A stretch of 64,000 nt of DNA from Pseudomonas sp. B21-028. GTDB taxonomy: Bacteria; Pseudomonadota; Gammaproteobacteria; Pseudomonadales; Pseudomonadaceae. Of the stretch, positions 19,241 to 28,005 are shown piece after piece. The DNA is taken from contig NZ_CP087184.1 of the NCBI RefSeq assembly GCF_024749045.1, positions 3,596,001-3,660,000 on the forward strand. Direction: 5' to 3'. The notes under the pieces were generated by a model that made no database searches, was not told where the DNA came from, and saw only the letters and a program-made list of their open reading frames with translations. Both the position numbers and the translations under genes were made by a program. Positions within the stretch are counted from its first letter, which is position 1; each line of letters starts with the position of its first letter.

Positions 19241-19335
19241 GCCTGTGGGAGCAAAGCTTGCTCGCGATAGCGGCGGACCAGCCGATACAGTTCGACTGAC
19301 TGGCCTACTCGCGAGCAAGCTTTGCTCCCACAGGC
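19241..19335. repeat. REPIN of family 1, GCAAAGCTTGCTCGC variant
   Basis: Arms CCTGTGGGAGCAAAGCTTGCTCGCG and the inverse ending TTTGCTCCCACAGG flank a spacer. The inner AAGCTT differs from the other copies and is matched on both arms, so arm changes are compensated. It lies between the ends of the convergent DUF883 and dpkA genes. Confidence 0.88.
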
Positions 19336-19379
19336 TTGAGGCTTGAAACCGACTGTTATCAGGCAGCAATTCCTTCGGA

Positions 19380-20411
19380 TTACAGCCCCGCCAAATCCCG
19401 CAGCTGTTGCAATGTCTGCTCATCCAGCGCAATCCCATGCTCATCGGAATGACTTCGTTCCCGATGGCGGCGATCCCCCGGCAACCGCTGCAACCCCACC
19501 CCCTGCATTTGCCTGACCAGCTCCTGGCTGCGCTCGGCAAAGTTCTGTCCGGCGGCCTTGCTCGGGTCGATCACGATCAACAATTGCCCGGTCCACGGCG
19601 TCTTGGCCCCCGGATGGTTGTTCCAGTCGAACTCGAACGAGAAATTGCCGCCGGTCAGGGCCGCCGCCAGCAGTTCGACCATCATCGACAACGCCGACCC
19701 CTTGTGCCCGCCAAACGGCAGGAGCGCGCCGCCTTCAAGAATCGCCTTCGGGTCGCAGGTCGGTTGGCCGAGGTTGTCCACCCCCATGCCTGGCGGTAAC
19801 AACTCGCCCTTGCGCGCGGCAATCTGTACGTCGCCATGGGCGATGGCGCTGGTGGCCAGGTCAAATACAATCGGCTCGCCGCCGGCCCGTGGCGCGGCGA
19901 AGGCAATGGGATTGGTGCCGAACAACGGACGGTCCGCGCCATGGGGTACCACGCACGTCATGCTGTTGACCACGCTCAACGCCACCAAGCCTTCGTAGGC
20001 AAACGGCTCGACGTCCGGCCAGAGGGCCGCGAAGTGATGGGAATTGCGGATAGCCAACACCGCGATACCGGCGCTGCGCGCCTTCGCCACCAATAACGGC
20101 CGTGCCGCAGCCAGGGCCGGCTGGGCAAAACCGTTTCCGGCGTCCACCCGGACGAATCCCGATGCGACGTCTTCAACCACCGGCACCGCCTGGCCGTTGA
20201 CCCAGCCGCTGTTCAGCGTCGAGACATAGCCAGGCATACGAAACACCCCATGGCTGTGGGCCCCGTCGCGTTCCGCGCGGGCGCAGTTTTCAGCCAGGGT
20301 ACGGGCGACCTCGGCCGAGGTGCCATGTCGCAGGAAAATTTTCTCCAGCAGCTCCACCAAGGCATCTAAAGAGAGGGGGCCGGAACCGGCATGATCGGAT
20401 AGCGCAGACAT
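19380..20411 (-). CDS. dpkA: Delta1-piperideine-2-carboxylate / Delta1-pyrroline-2-carboxylate reductase
   Basis: The 343-residue protein belongs to the malate/L-lactate dehydrogenase-like (Ldh/DpkA) family. Recognisable segments are RDGAHSHGVFRMPGYV, LAIRNSHHFAALWPDVEPF, VVPHGADRPLFGTNPIAFAAP and FGGHKGSALSMMVELLAAALTGG, all close to the P. putida DpkA pattern. It reduces cyclic imines with NADPH, giving L-pipecolate or L-proline in D-lysine and D-proline breakdown. The ATG at 20411 has CTGGAG upstream; upstream in-frame residues are rejected. It is divergent from the large toxin-like gene, 243 bases away. Other lysine-catabolic genes are not nearby. Confidence 0.9.
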   Translation of the reverse strand: MSALSDHAGSGPLSLDALVELLEKIFLRHGTSAEVARTLAENCARAERDGAHSHGVFRMPGYVSTLNSGWVNGQAVPVVEDVASGFVRVDAGNGFAQPALAAARPLLVAKARSAGIAVLAIRNSHHFAALWPDVEPFAYEGLVALSVVNSMTCVVPHGADRPLFGTNPIAFAAPRAGGEPIVFDLATSAIAHGDVQIAARKGELLPPGMGVDNLGQPTCDPKAILEGGALLPFGGHKGSALSMMVELLAAALTGGNFSFEFDWNNHPGAKTPWTGQLLIVIDPSKAAGQNFAERSQELVRQMQGVGLQRLPGDRRHRERSHSDEHGIALDEQTLQQLRDLAGL

Positions 20412-20654
20412 CTGAAGCTCCAGAATGATTGTTGGAGGTAGCCGCAGTGAGGGGGGACAAAGCCGGATTAAACACCGCTTCAGGCGCGTGCTGTCAATCT
20501 TTTCACCGCAGGCATGTCCCGAGCGCCTCAGCCTGAAAGCTCTGAAGCTTCGCGTGCGGTAACTATGTACCACCTTTGCCCTTTCATCGTTCTCTAGGCT
20601 GGCCGCTTCATCCACGTACGGGCTGCCTCATGGCGCCTTGATCGAGAAGCAACG

Positions 20655-23600
20655 ATGCCCCGTGAGACCACGCCACTGCTATTCCCCGACGTCCTGGATG
20701 CCATCCGCCTGGACGAATTGAGCGCAACCGATGGGTTGACGCAAACCGACCTCGACTGGCTGCACCATGCAGCCCTGCCCAGCCACATGCTGCGCGCTGC
20801 GCAAACGCCATCAATGTCTGCCGAAACCGTTCTGCTCCAGGCCGAGGGCCAGGCGCCGATTCCGCTGGCCGGCTGCTTTACGCTGACTACCTTGCCAGAC
20901 GTCGACACCTCGAACTCCAAGCCGGCATTCCTCTACACGCCGCAGGGTGGGATCGAGAAATTCGACACCCCGCAGGCGCTGGAAACCCGGATTGATCAAA
21001 TGCTCGCAACCCCTGCCGAGCGTGACGGCCTGTTCCAGCTCCTGTCCATTTCCCAACGCGCCGAACTGAACACCGGCGCCATTATCAGCCAGGCCCGGCG
21101 GACCATAGACGGCGATGTGTTCAAGGCCCAGGTCGACTCCATCGAGCACGCTCAAAGCCTCAACGCGCTGACCATGGTCAATGAGCTGATCGAATTGCCC
21201 TCGCTGACCTCGATGCTGGACCAGGTATTGAAAGAAGTGCTGGCGAACTTTGACCCTCAACAGACCCGCGTCACAATCACCGCCGATGCAGGGCTGGGTG
21301 ATCCGACCATGGGCAAAGTGACCAACAACCTGTCACTGTCCGAAGCGGTCCTGGTGTACTTCCACCATCAGGGCCGGCCAGCACGACATGACGTCGATTT
21401 CATCCATCCGGACATCACGGCAGCGCCACACAATTCGCGGCAGTGGGAAAGCCTGCTGCGGGTCACCTCTGGGAACCTGATCCCCAAGCTCACCGATTGC
21501 ATCAATGCCTATTGGAGCGCCACCGGCCCGTTCCATATTTCACGCCGGGAGCTACTTTCGCAGGTTCTCAGCGATGCCCTGCGCGCAACCATCCTGGGTA
21601 AACGGGAGCAAAGGCAACTGACCGATGCGCAAAGCCAGGAGCTGCTCCGATTGTTCGGGCCATCCCGCCAGGACGAAACGCCTCTGTTCATCGAAACGAT
21701 TCGCCTCTGGGAATATGAGCCGCTCCATGTGGAGCTTGCCGGGTCGCTGATGATCAGTGGCAAAGAGCACTATCTCTACAGGCCCGGTCATGACCTGCAG
21801 AAAGTCGACCATTACCGCGGCTTCAAGGACGCGCTGCTGGCTACGCCGACAAGCCTGGCACGCAAGGAGGAACTCTACAGCCTGCTGAGCCTGGAAGAGC
21901 GCAACCGATTTCTGCGCCTTGATGAGCCACAGGTCTCAGGACGTTCAGTGACGCTGCCGCTATTCGAGTCCCTGGCGGATGCAATCATCGGTAAGCAGAT
22001 CAGCAACCTTCACTACGCCCTGGAGATGTCCCGCCAGGGCACCGTGAACATCCATGCCCTGGTCGACAAGGCACTGGATATCCGCTCCCTGATCAACAGG
22101 AACCTGCTGGAACATGGAACCGATGGGCACTGGGGCACCCTGCCAGCCTTCTATGGCGACTCGCGGCCGTCCAACTTCATGGCCGATCAACTGACGAGAA
22201 GGATCAAGAGCTATACCACCGTCGAAGAGGCTTTCAACACACTGTTCGCCCAACTGCCACTCTCCAACGAAATCTCACTGCACAGCCGACTCAGAGCCCT
22301 GCTGCCTGAACTCAGCAACGTTTTTTCCCTGGGAATACGGGCCGAAGCCGAACTCAGGAAACTCAACGGGACACTGCCGCCCGCCGCAGACGATCTCATC
22401 AACAGTGTGTTTGTCTACGATGGCGACTATCCGAATCGCGAGCAGCGCATTGGCCTCAAAGGCTTTCGGCCCGATGCCTATTCACTGAGGCTTGCCTGCA
22501 CCACGGAGGACAACACAACCTCCTTTCCCCTCGCCAATTGTTTTTTCCTGACCGAGCGCGGAGGACTGGACACGCCCTACTCAGGCCTGGGAGTCCTCTG
22601 GACGCCAACCGACGGCTTGCAGGTATTTCCCTCCGTCGACGTCGCGACGAAACAATTGAACCGAAACCTGCTCGACTCCCGCAAACGCTTTGGCCTGCTC
22701 GCCAACCTGCCCAGTGCCCAACGCAAGCCTCACGGGCGTTACCAGCTCGAGACCTTTGAGTTGATTGAAGACAACGTGTTGCTCGATCGGATGAATTCGT
22801 TCATCAGGTTGTTCGAGACCGAACACGGCTACTTGAAGACCTTGAGAACCCGGGACTGGCAACTGACCGGGACGGCACTGGTCAGGAGCCTTGAAGCATT
22901 GCTGAACAAGGGCGCCCCTACCAACCTGGCCCGTGCCAAACGCATCGCCCAGGCGGACTGGTGGCAACAGAAGCTGCCTGCCTGGCTCGGCATGGCTTCT
23001 CTCGAGGAGCAGCGCCTGCATATCGATCTGCTTGAGCAATATCGAAACAGCGTGATCGATGGCAAGGACTACCTGGACGGTATCGAGCCCTTGCAGACCT
23101 ATACCCGTAAAAAACTGAAAGCGCTGCTGGATGCGCGCTTTACCGAAAAGGACCTGGACCCGACGACCATCCAGATCACACCGAACCTCGCGCTGGCGGG
23201 GCCTCCCAGCTCCCTGGACGCGTTCGCCCTGAACCCTATCGATGTCACCCGGAAAACCGGATTCAAGGTGTCGTCGACGTCCAGACGCAAGCTGCCTGAC
23301 AGCCTGAACGAGGCAGCGGTCAAACAGTTGCTGCTGTCATTGGATATTTCCACCTCGTATAAACGACATGTGCTGGACAAGCTGTCTGGTACGACAGAGG
23401 ACGTTCAACAGAGAAAACAGCGCTTCGGCCAACAGCTACCCTGGCAACTGTTGCAATACGCTCACGCACGGTGCCTACAACAGTACCTCTCCCCTTCGGC
23501 CTTCGACTTGATTCGCCAGGTGCTGGACATGCCGGACGCCATTGCCCGTCAGGCGGTAAAAGGCGCCAGCGCGCTGATCCGTCCCCTGGAGCTGATCAAG

Positions 23601-25469
23601 ACCGATGGTGCTGCGGCGATCAAGGCCCTAGGGCTTTACCTGATCGGGTCAAGCACCGATGCGAAAGCGCCCCACGTTCTGTACGCCCCCTACCATACAG
23701 GCCCGGGTTTCACCGAGTTCAAGGACGAAGCGAGTGTCGTGGACGCCTTCAACAGGCCAGGACCGCTACAAGACTTGTTAATCAGTCGCCTGCCTGCCAA
23801 CCAGCGAAGCACGTTCAAAAATCTGTTCATCTCCACCCTCGGGCAGCGATCGGAAATTACCCTCGCTTCGAAACCGGTCCGAACGAACATCCTCGATACA
23901 TTGTTCGATGACAATACCCATTTGTTAGCGGACCTGCTCACCACTCAAACAGACAGGCAACGTCAGTTCGACTGGGAAGCCGTGCGGCATCTGCTCAGCG
24001 TCGGTGCCAGGTTCGTGGGCAGGCAACTGCCGGGCAAACTGAATTTTTTCGAAACACTGTGGGAAAGCTATCAAGACTTCAAATCTTCTTCCGAAGCGTT
24101 GCAGCAACATGACTGGAAAACCGGCCTGCATGACTTCATTGCCGGTGCCGCGGAAATGGTGTCGCTCGGCTTCATGAACAGGGAGGATACGTTCGGGCTG
24201 CTCGACCCCGTCGGCGCTGCCTCGCAAAACACACCCGCGGCTCCGATCCATTGGAAGGACATCGCTTCCACAGCCCCTATCCGCACCAACCTCCAAGCCT
24301 TCGAAGCCACGGGCGTAAGCCTCCAGGATCTGCACAAGAACCCCGCTGACGGCACCTACAAGGCCGCAGGCTCCGGCAAGCTGTATGTCAGCGTTGTTGG
24401 CAAAGTCTTTCAAGTGGCGAAGGTCAATCAGGTCTGGCGCGTGGTCCATGACAAGGGAGAGGGACCGATACTGGAAAGATTGCCTGGGAGCCAGGAGTGG
24501 ACCATTGACCCACAACGACAGACCATTCGTTACGGCAAGGTGATGTCGACCCTTGCGAACAGGTACAGCGACTACAAGGCCGCAGATACGCTGAATATCG
24601 AAGCCAGAGGCATGGCTGAGATACGCAGGAAATACCCCCACCATGCAAACGTCATTGTGCAGGCGCTGGAGACAGCCAGGTATTATTCCCTCAATGCGCT
24701 CCATAATCTCGATCAGGCCAGGCAACGGGTTTCATCGGGTTCCCGGCTGGATACTTACCTCAAGGTCTTTTTCGGCGTCGCACAGGTCGATGCCAGCTTG
24801 ATCGCCAGGATACAAGCCACGGTTGCTCCGATATGCCAGGTGCTGGCCGACCCATCCTGGGAAACGCTGAACGAAAAACGCATCGTGATCGGCAACCTCA
24901 AAAGTGCCGACGATACGGCGACTGCATTCGTGCTCGAACCCAATGCAGCCGGAAAAATCTACCTCACGCAATTTTTCTTCAACGCAGGACTGGACGCGTA
25001 CAAGGCCATCGTTCCCGAGTCCTTCAATGTCGACGCTCATGCCCAGGGAGCGACCCTCATCCACGAATTGACCCATCAGTTGCTCGACACACATGACATC
25101 GCTTACCTGGACGCGTTATTGCCATTTCCCGACCTGATTTCGCAAATCACTCATTACGGACGAACCCGGTATGAAGCGCAGAAGGACCAGCAACTCAATG
25201 GGCTCTCGCTGACCACGCCACGTTCAAGGTTGTTCTTGGGGTGGGATACCACAGCCAGCACGTTCAAGAGCCTGGAGTTGCTTCCCGAGTTCAAGGCTAC
25301 CGCCAGGGAAATCCTCAAAGTGACCGGCGCCAGAACCATGAACGAGGCGCGTGATGTCTTTCTGAATCCCAGCTCGGCGGACCAGCGCATCGACGTCATC
25401 CTTCGAAACGCCGACTCGCTGACCCTGCTCATCTGTGAGTTGGGACGCCAGCTCGACTCGCCCTCCTGA
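20655..25469 (+). CDS. giant DUF6543/dermonecrotic-toxin-like protein with HExxH metallopeptidase motif
   Basis: The 1604-residue protein has no signal peptide or strong membrane segment. Long helical repeats dominate, with two similar units (residues about 60-200 and 620-760) of the form ADCFxLT...GxxVLYTP...ThxxLexRI...R..L, seen as the PAFLYTPQGGIEKF and GVLWTPTDGLQVF segments, and again near LYAPYHTGPGFTEF. This suits the toxin-like DUF6543 family common in Pseudomonas. Near the C-terminus is HELTH (His1470, Glu1471, His1474) followed by DTHDIAY, close to the aspzincin (M35) pattern HExxH..GTxD, so a zinc peptidase is likely. GAGAAGCAACG precedes the ATG. No immunity, VgrG, Hcp or PAAR gene is adjacent. 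The delivery route and target are unknown. Confidence 0.72.
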   Translation: MPRETTPLLFPDVLDAIRLDELSATDGLTQTDLDWLHHAALPSHMLRAAQTPSMSAETVLLQAEGQAPIPLAGCFTLTTLPDVDTSNSKPAFLYTPQGGIEKFDTPQALETRIDQMLATPAERDGLFQLLSISQRAELNTGAIISQARRTIDGDVFKAQVDSIEHAQSLNALTMVNELIELPSLTSMLDQVLKEVLANFDPQQTRVTITADAGLGDPTMGKVTNNLSLSEAVLVYFHHQGRPARHDVDFIHPDITAAPHNSRQWESLLRVTSGNLIPKLTDCINAYWSATGPFHISRRELLSQVLSDALRATILGKREQRQLTDAQSQELLRLFGPSRQDETPLFIETIRLWEYEPLHVELAGSLMISGKEHYLYRPGHDLQKVDHYRGFKDALLATPTSLARKEELYSLLSLEERNRFLRLDEPQVSGRSVTLPLFESLADAIIGKQISNLHYALEMSRQGTVNIHALVDKALDIRSLINRNLLEHGTDGHWGTLPAFYGDSRPSNFMADQLTRRIKSYTTVEEAFNTLFAQLPLSNEISLHSRLRALLPELSNVFSLGIRAEAELRKLNGTLPPAADDLINSVFVYDGDYPNREQRIGLKGFRPDAYSLRLACTTEDNTTSFPLANCFFLTERGGLDTPYSGLGVLWTPTDGLQVFPSVDVATKQLNRNLLDSRKRFGLLANLPSAQRKPHGRYQLETFELIEDNVLLDRMNSFIRLFETEHGYLKTLRTRDWQLTGTALVRSLEALLNKGAPTNLARAKRIAQADWWQQKLPAWLGMASLEEQRLHIDLLEQYRNSVIDGKDYLDGIEPLQTYTRKKLKALLDARFTEKDLDPTTIQITPNLALAGPPSSLDAFALNPIDVTRKTGFKVSSTSRRKLPDSLNEAAVKQLLLSLDISTSYKRHVLDKLSGTTEDVQQRKQRFGQQLPWQLLQYAHARCLQQYLSPSAFDLIRQVLDMPDAIARQAVKGASALIRPLELIKTDGAAAIKALGLYLIGSSTDAKAPHVLYAPYHTGPGFTEFKDEASVVDAFNRPGPLQDLLISRLPANQRSTFKNLFISTLGQRSEITLASKPVRTNILDTLFDDNTHLLADLLTTQTDRQRQFDWEAVRHLLSVGARFVGRQLPGKLNFFETLWESYQDFKSSSEALQQHDWKTGLHDFIAGAAEMVSLGFMNREDTFGLLDPVGAASQNTPAAPIHWKDIASTAPIRTNLQAFEATGVSLQDLHKNPADGTYKAAGSGKLYVSVVGKVFQVAKVNQVWRVVHDKGEGPILERLPGSQEWTIDPQRQTIRYGKVMSTLANRYSDYKAADTLNIEARGMAEIRRKYPHHANVIVQALETARYYSLNALHNLDQARQRVSSGSRLDTYLKVFFGVAQVDASLIARIQATVAPICQVLADPSWETLNEKRIVIGNLKSADDTATAFVLEPNAAGKIYLTQFFFNAGLDAYKAIVPESFNVDAHAQGATLIHELTHQLLDTHDIAYLDALLPFPDLISQITHYGRTRYEAQKDQQLNGLSLTTPRSRLFLGWDTTASTFKSLELLPEFKATAREILKVTGARTMNEARDVFLNPSSADQRIDVILRNADSLTLLICELGRQLDSPS

Positions 25470-25599
25470 ACATGCTCGCCCCAGCCCGAACGCAAAAAAA
25501 ATCGCCTGTACCCGAACAATCACAAGGGTTTAACGACATCCCGGCGAATTTTTCACATCACGGCCCGCATGATTGGCCGTTCCTCTTGAAGGAGCACGC

Positions 25600-25668
25600 G
25601 TGACTATTTCAGATCAGGCTGGTAAGGACCTCTTGCATGCAAAACGCGCAACTGCCCATGGAGAATAA
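25600..25668 (+). CDS. possible 22-codon leader peptide overlapping the Fur-like gene
   Basis: A GTG preceded by AAGGAGCACGC opens 22 codons ending in TAA. The frame runs over the start of the next gene (ATG at 25637) in another phase. The strong ribosome site and tight overlap suggest translational coupling or a leader, but so short a frame may be chance. Confidence 0.3.
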   Translation: MTISDQAGKDLLHAKRATAHGE

Positions 25669-26023
25669 GCCGAGGCCGGACGGCGTCTCGATGACAACCC
25701 CGAATAACCTGCTCGCCAACGCGACGGAACGAGGCAGTAACGAACACATCAGGCGCCTGCTCAAGAGCTTCGGACTCAGGACCAGCCTGATTCGCCTCAA
25801 GATCATCGACGTATTGCTCACGGCTACGGTGGAGAACCATTGCCTGGGCGTGCGAGGCGTGCACAGTCAGCTGTTGGGGCTGGACATTCCCTTGTCCTTT
25901 CTCAGTGTTCGCGAGGTATTGAAGCGCCTGTGCAGCGAAGGGGTGGTGACACTCAATCCCGACAAGAGCTACAGCCTGCACCCCAGGGCCATGGCCGTGC
26001 TCGCCGCCGGGGAATACCCTTAG
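25637..26023 (+). CDS. Fur-like winged-helix protein lacking the metal-binding domain
   Basis: The 128-residue product has a winged-helix pattern like the Fur DNA-binding domain: LLKSFGLRTSLIRLKIIDVL, then GVRGVHSQLLGLDIPLSFLSVREVLKRLCSEGVV, then SYSLHP. Fur proteins continue into a His/Cys-rich dimerisation and metal-binding half; here the protein ends after the wing. Similar genes are sometimes annotated as Fe2+/Zn2+ uptake regulation proteins. AAGGACCTCTTGC precedes the ATG at 25637. It converges on the next minus-strand gene, overlapping by four bases at the stops. It probably binds DNA without metal sensing; targets are unknown. Confidence 0.65.
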   Translation: MQNAQLPMENKPRPDGVSMTTPNNLLANATERGSNEHIRRLLKSFGLRTSLIRLKIIDVLLTATVENHCLGVRGVHSQLLGLDIPLSFLSVREVLKRLCSEGVVTLNPDKSYSLHPRAMAVLAAGEYP

Positions 26024-26208
26024 GGCTTGACCTTGCGCCGCATCACACCGTTGATCACCACCACGATCACCGCCACGGCAATGGCGATGTATTGAAACAG
26101 CTGCTCGCTGATCATGCCTTTGTTCTGCATCCACGACAGCCCCAGCATGATCGCCAGGACCACGAGGACAATCAGAATCGAGTATTTCAAACGTTGCGAA
26201 TGAGTCAT
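26020..26208 (-). CDS. small two-helix membrane protein (62 aa)
   Basis: The 62-residue protein starts MTHSQRLKYS and has two hydrophobic segments (about 10-27 and 39-56), with positive charges at both ends (RRKVKP). This gives both termini inside under the positive-inside rule. AGGAATTGGCA precedes the ATG at 26208. The longer upstream frame lacks protein-like composition. It overlaps the stop of the Fur-like gene by four bases. Function unknown; the gene is supported by ribosome site and composition. Confidence 0.65.
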   Translation of the reverse strand: MTHSQRLKYSILIVLVVLAIMLGLSWMQNKGMISEQLFQYIAIAVAVIVVVINGVMRRKVKP

Positions 26209-26360
26209 TGCCAATTCCTGAATGTATCCGTTCTGTATCCGTTCGCTTGCCAACTGCCTACCCGGTTCCAGGGACAAGCGGCAGCCAATGGGGGTCCCCA
26301 TGGTACAACCGAAGGAGCGCTGCCGCGCAACCATGGTTTTCAATCATGAGGATTCTATTT

Positions 26361-26498
26361 ATGTTTCGTCACATGTCACTGCTACTGCCGCTGTTAGCGA
26401 TCCTGCCGCTGAGCGGTTGTCTTTTTTCCCCCCCTGGCCACGGTCATGGGGACGGATCGGGACATCCTGAGGGGCCTGGTTTCGACCAGCACCGCTAG
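26361..26498 (+). CDS. tiny histidine/glycine-rich lipoprotein (45 aa)
   Basis: The 45-residue product has a full lipoprotein signal with lipobox LSGC (Cys about 20), then only about 25 residues, very rich in Gly and His (GHGHGDGSGHPEGPG). GAGGATTCTATTT precedes the ATG. It should be lipid-anchored in the envelope; the His-rich tail could bind metal ions (inference). It lies 150 bases downstream of the divergent two-helix membrane gene. Such small lipoproteins are common and poorly studied. Confidence 0.6.
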   Translation: MFRHMSLLLPLLAILPLSGCLFSPPGHGHGDGSGHPEGPGFDQHR

Positions 26499-26749
26499 GA
26501 CTTTCTCGTTGCGCCGCGGGCGAAGCGTCTGCAGCGCGCCCATCAACGCTACGATTTCTCCTACTTATCAACCTGTAATTTACTGACTTCCTTCGGAAAT
26601 AAATGTCCGCATCTGCTGGCATTTTTCTTACGCCTGCCAAACATATTTCCGTCGTCAACATCGGAGAACTCTGTCTTTCAAGCCTTATGCCCCCCAACGT
26701 ACTCTCGAATAAGAGGCGCTTACCTCTCCACTCGAAATAAACGTTGGGA
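26499..26749. promoter_or_regulatory. upstream region of the lux-like cluster with an inverted repeat
   Basis: About 250 AT-richer bases between the tiny lipoprotein and the MFS gene, with no supported gene. CGGAAATAAATGT at 26594-26606 and ACATATTTCCG at 26641-26651 form an imperfect inverted repeat with a loop of about 34 bases. It could be an operator or part of a leader. A -35/-10 pair could not be fixed with confidence. Confidence 0.45.
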
Positions 26750-27976
26750 ATGCCAAACTTGCGGACCACTTTCTCGCCTGAACGATTGACAGGTTTTTGC
26801 CTGGCTATCGCACTCTTCGAATTATTAACGTACATGGCCAGTGACTTGATCATGCCCGCCATGCTCGCCGTCACCGAAGAGCTCGGGGCCACTGCGGATC
26901 AGATTCCCTACGCATTCAATCTCTACCTGCTGGGTGGCGTCCTGCTGCCCTGGTTGATCGGGCCATTGTCGGATCGTCATGGACGTCGGCCGTTCATGCT
27001 CGCCGGTTGCGCCGGGTTCGTGCTGGCTTGCGCGGCGGCCACCCAGGTCAGCCAGATGCAGGGGTTCAATGGCCTTCGCCTTGTCCAGGGCATGGGCCTG
27101 GGCTTCGTGATTGCGGTCAGCTATCCCGCCATACAGGACATGTTCAACGAGTCGGATGCCGTGAAAATCATGGCACTGCTGGGGAACCTGGCCCTCCTGT
27201 CGCCCCTGCTGGGCCCCTTGCTGGGAGGGTTGCTTCTGCAATGGCTGTCCTGGCGCGAACTGTTTCTGCTGCTGGCCGGCCTCGGGGCATTGAGCTGGTT
27301 GGCTCTCTGGGGATTCATGCCACGCCACTCGAGGCCGGGCAGCCAACAGCCGCCACCTGCTCCTGTCGAACTGCGTGCACTGATCAAGCGCTATGGCGCC
27401 TTGCTCGGCCACCCCGGATTCATGGCGGCCAGCGTCGCGCTGGGGCTGATGAGCCTGCCATTGATCGCCTGGATCGGCCTGTCGCCCCTGCTGCTGATAC
27501 AGGGACAGGGCGTTTCTCCACTGGTGTATGGGCTCTGGCAGATCCCGGTGTTCGCCGCCGTGATCCTCGGCAATCTTCTGCTCAATGCCCTGGTGGAACG
27601 GATCGGCGTACGCGGCGTGCTCCGTTGCAGCCTATGGCCTCTGTGCGCCGGCCTGCTCGCCTTGGTCATCTTCAGCCGATTCCCCCTTCCCCTGCCTGCG
27701 CTGGTCGGCGGCCTTTCGCTGTATGCCCTCGGCCTCGGCCTGGGTAATGCGGCTCTGTATCGACTGGCGTTGTTTGCCAGCGACGACAGCAAGGGGTTGG
27801 TCTCGGCCATGGTCGGGATGATCTCCATCGCCGTGATGACCGCTGCCGGTTCGCTGCTGGCGTTGCTGGGTGCCGGCACCAGCCTGGAATCCTTTGCCTT
27901 GATGGCCGGTATCGCCGGGCTCAGTTGTCCTGTTGCGTTGTGCCTGTTCATGTCGCGACCGGTCGCTCCCGTTTGA
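26750..27976 (+). CDS. MFS exporter (DHA1, MdfA/Bcr-like)
   Basis: The 408-residue protein has about 12 membrane helices. MFS motif A is seen as GPLSDRHGRRPFML between helices 2 and 3, and the sequence near ELLTYMASDLIMPAML resembles drug:H+ antiporters of the MdfA/Bcr type, with an acidic residue in helix 1 (FELLTYMASDLIMP). The ATG at 26750 is preferred to a TTG two codons earlier. It is the first gene of a same-strand run: LuxE-type synthetase 29 bases later, then reductase-ligase, ligase and acetyltransferase. The position suggests it exports the product of that cluster or protects the cell from it. Substrate unknown. Confidence 0.85.
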   Translation: MPNLRTTFSPERLTGFCLAIALFELLTYMASDLIMPAMLAVTEELGATADQIPYAFNLYLLGGVLLPWLIGPLSDRHGRRPFMLAGCAGFVLACAAATQVSQMQGFNGLRLVQGMGLGFVIAVSYPAIQDMFNESDAVKIMALLGNLALLSPLLGPLLGGLLLQWLSWRELFLLLAGLGALSWLALWGFMPRHSRPGSQQPPPAPVELRALIKRYGALLGHPGFMAASVALGLMSLPLIAWIGLSPLLLIQGQGVSPLVYGLWQIPVFAAVILGNLLLNALVERIGVRGVLRCSLWPLCAGLLALVIFSRFPLPLPALVGGLSLYALGLGLGNAALYRLALFASDDSKGLVSAMVGMISIAVMTAAGSLLALLGAGTSLESFALMAGIAGLSCPVALCLFMSRPVAPV

Positions 27977-28005
27977 ATTTTTCCGCTCCCGAGGAAAGTT
28001 AACCA

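Noticed and set aside
20655..25469. type VI secretion effector with immunity partner
   Set aside because: No VgrG, Hcp, PAAR or plausible immunity gene lies beside it, so the delivery route cannot be claimed.
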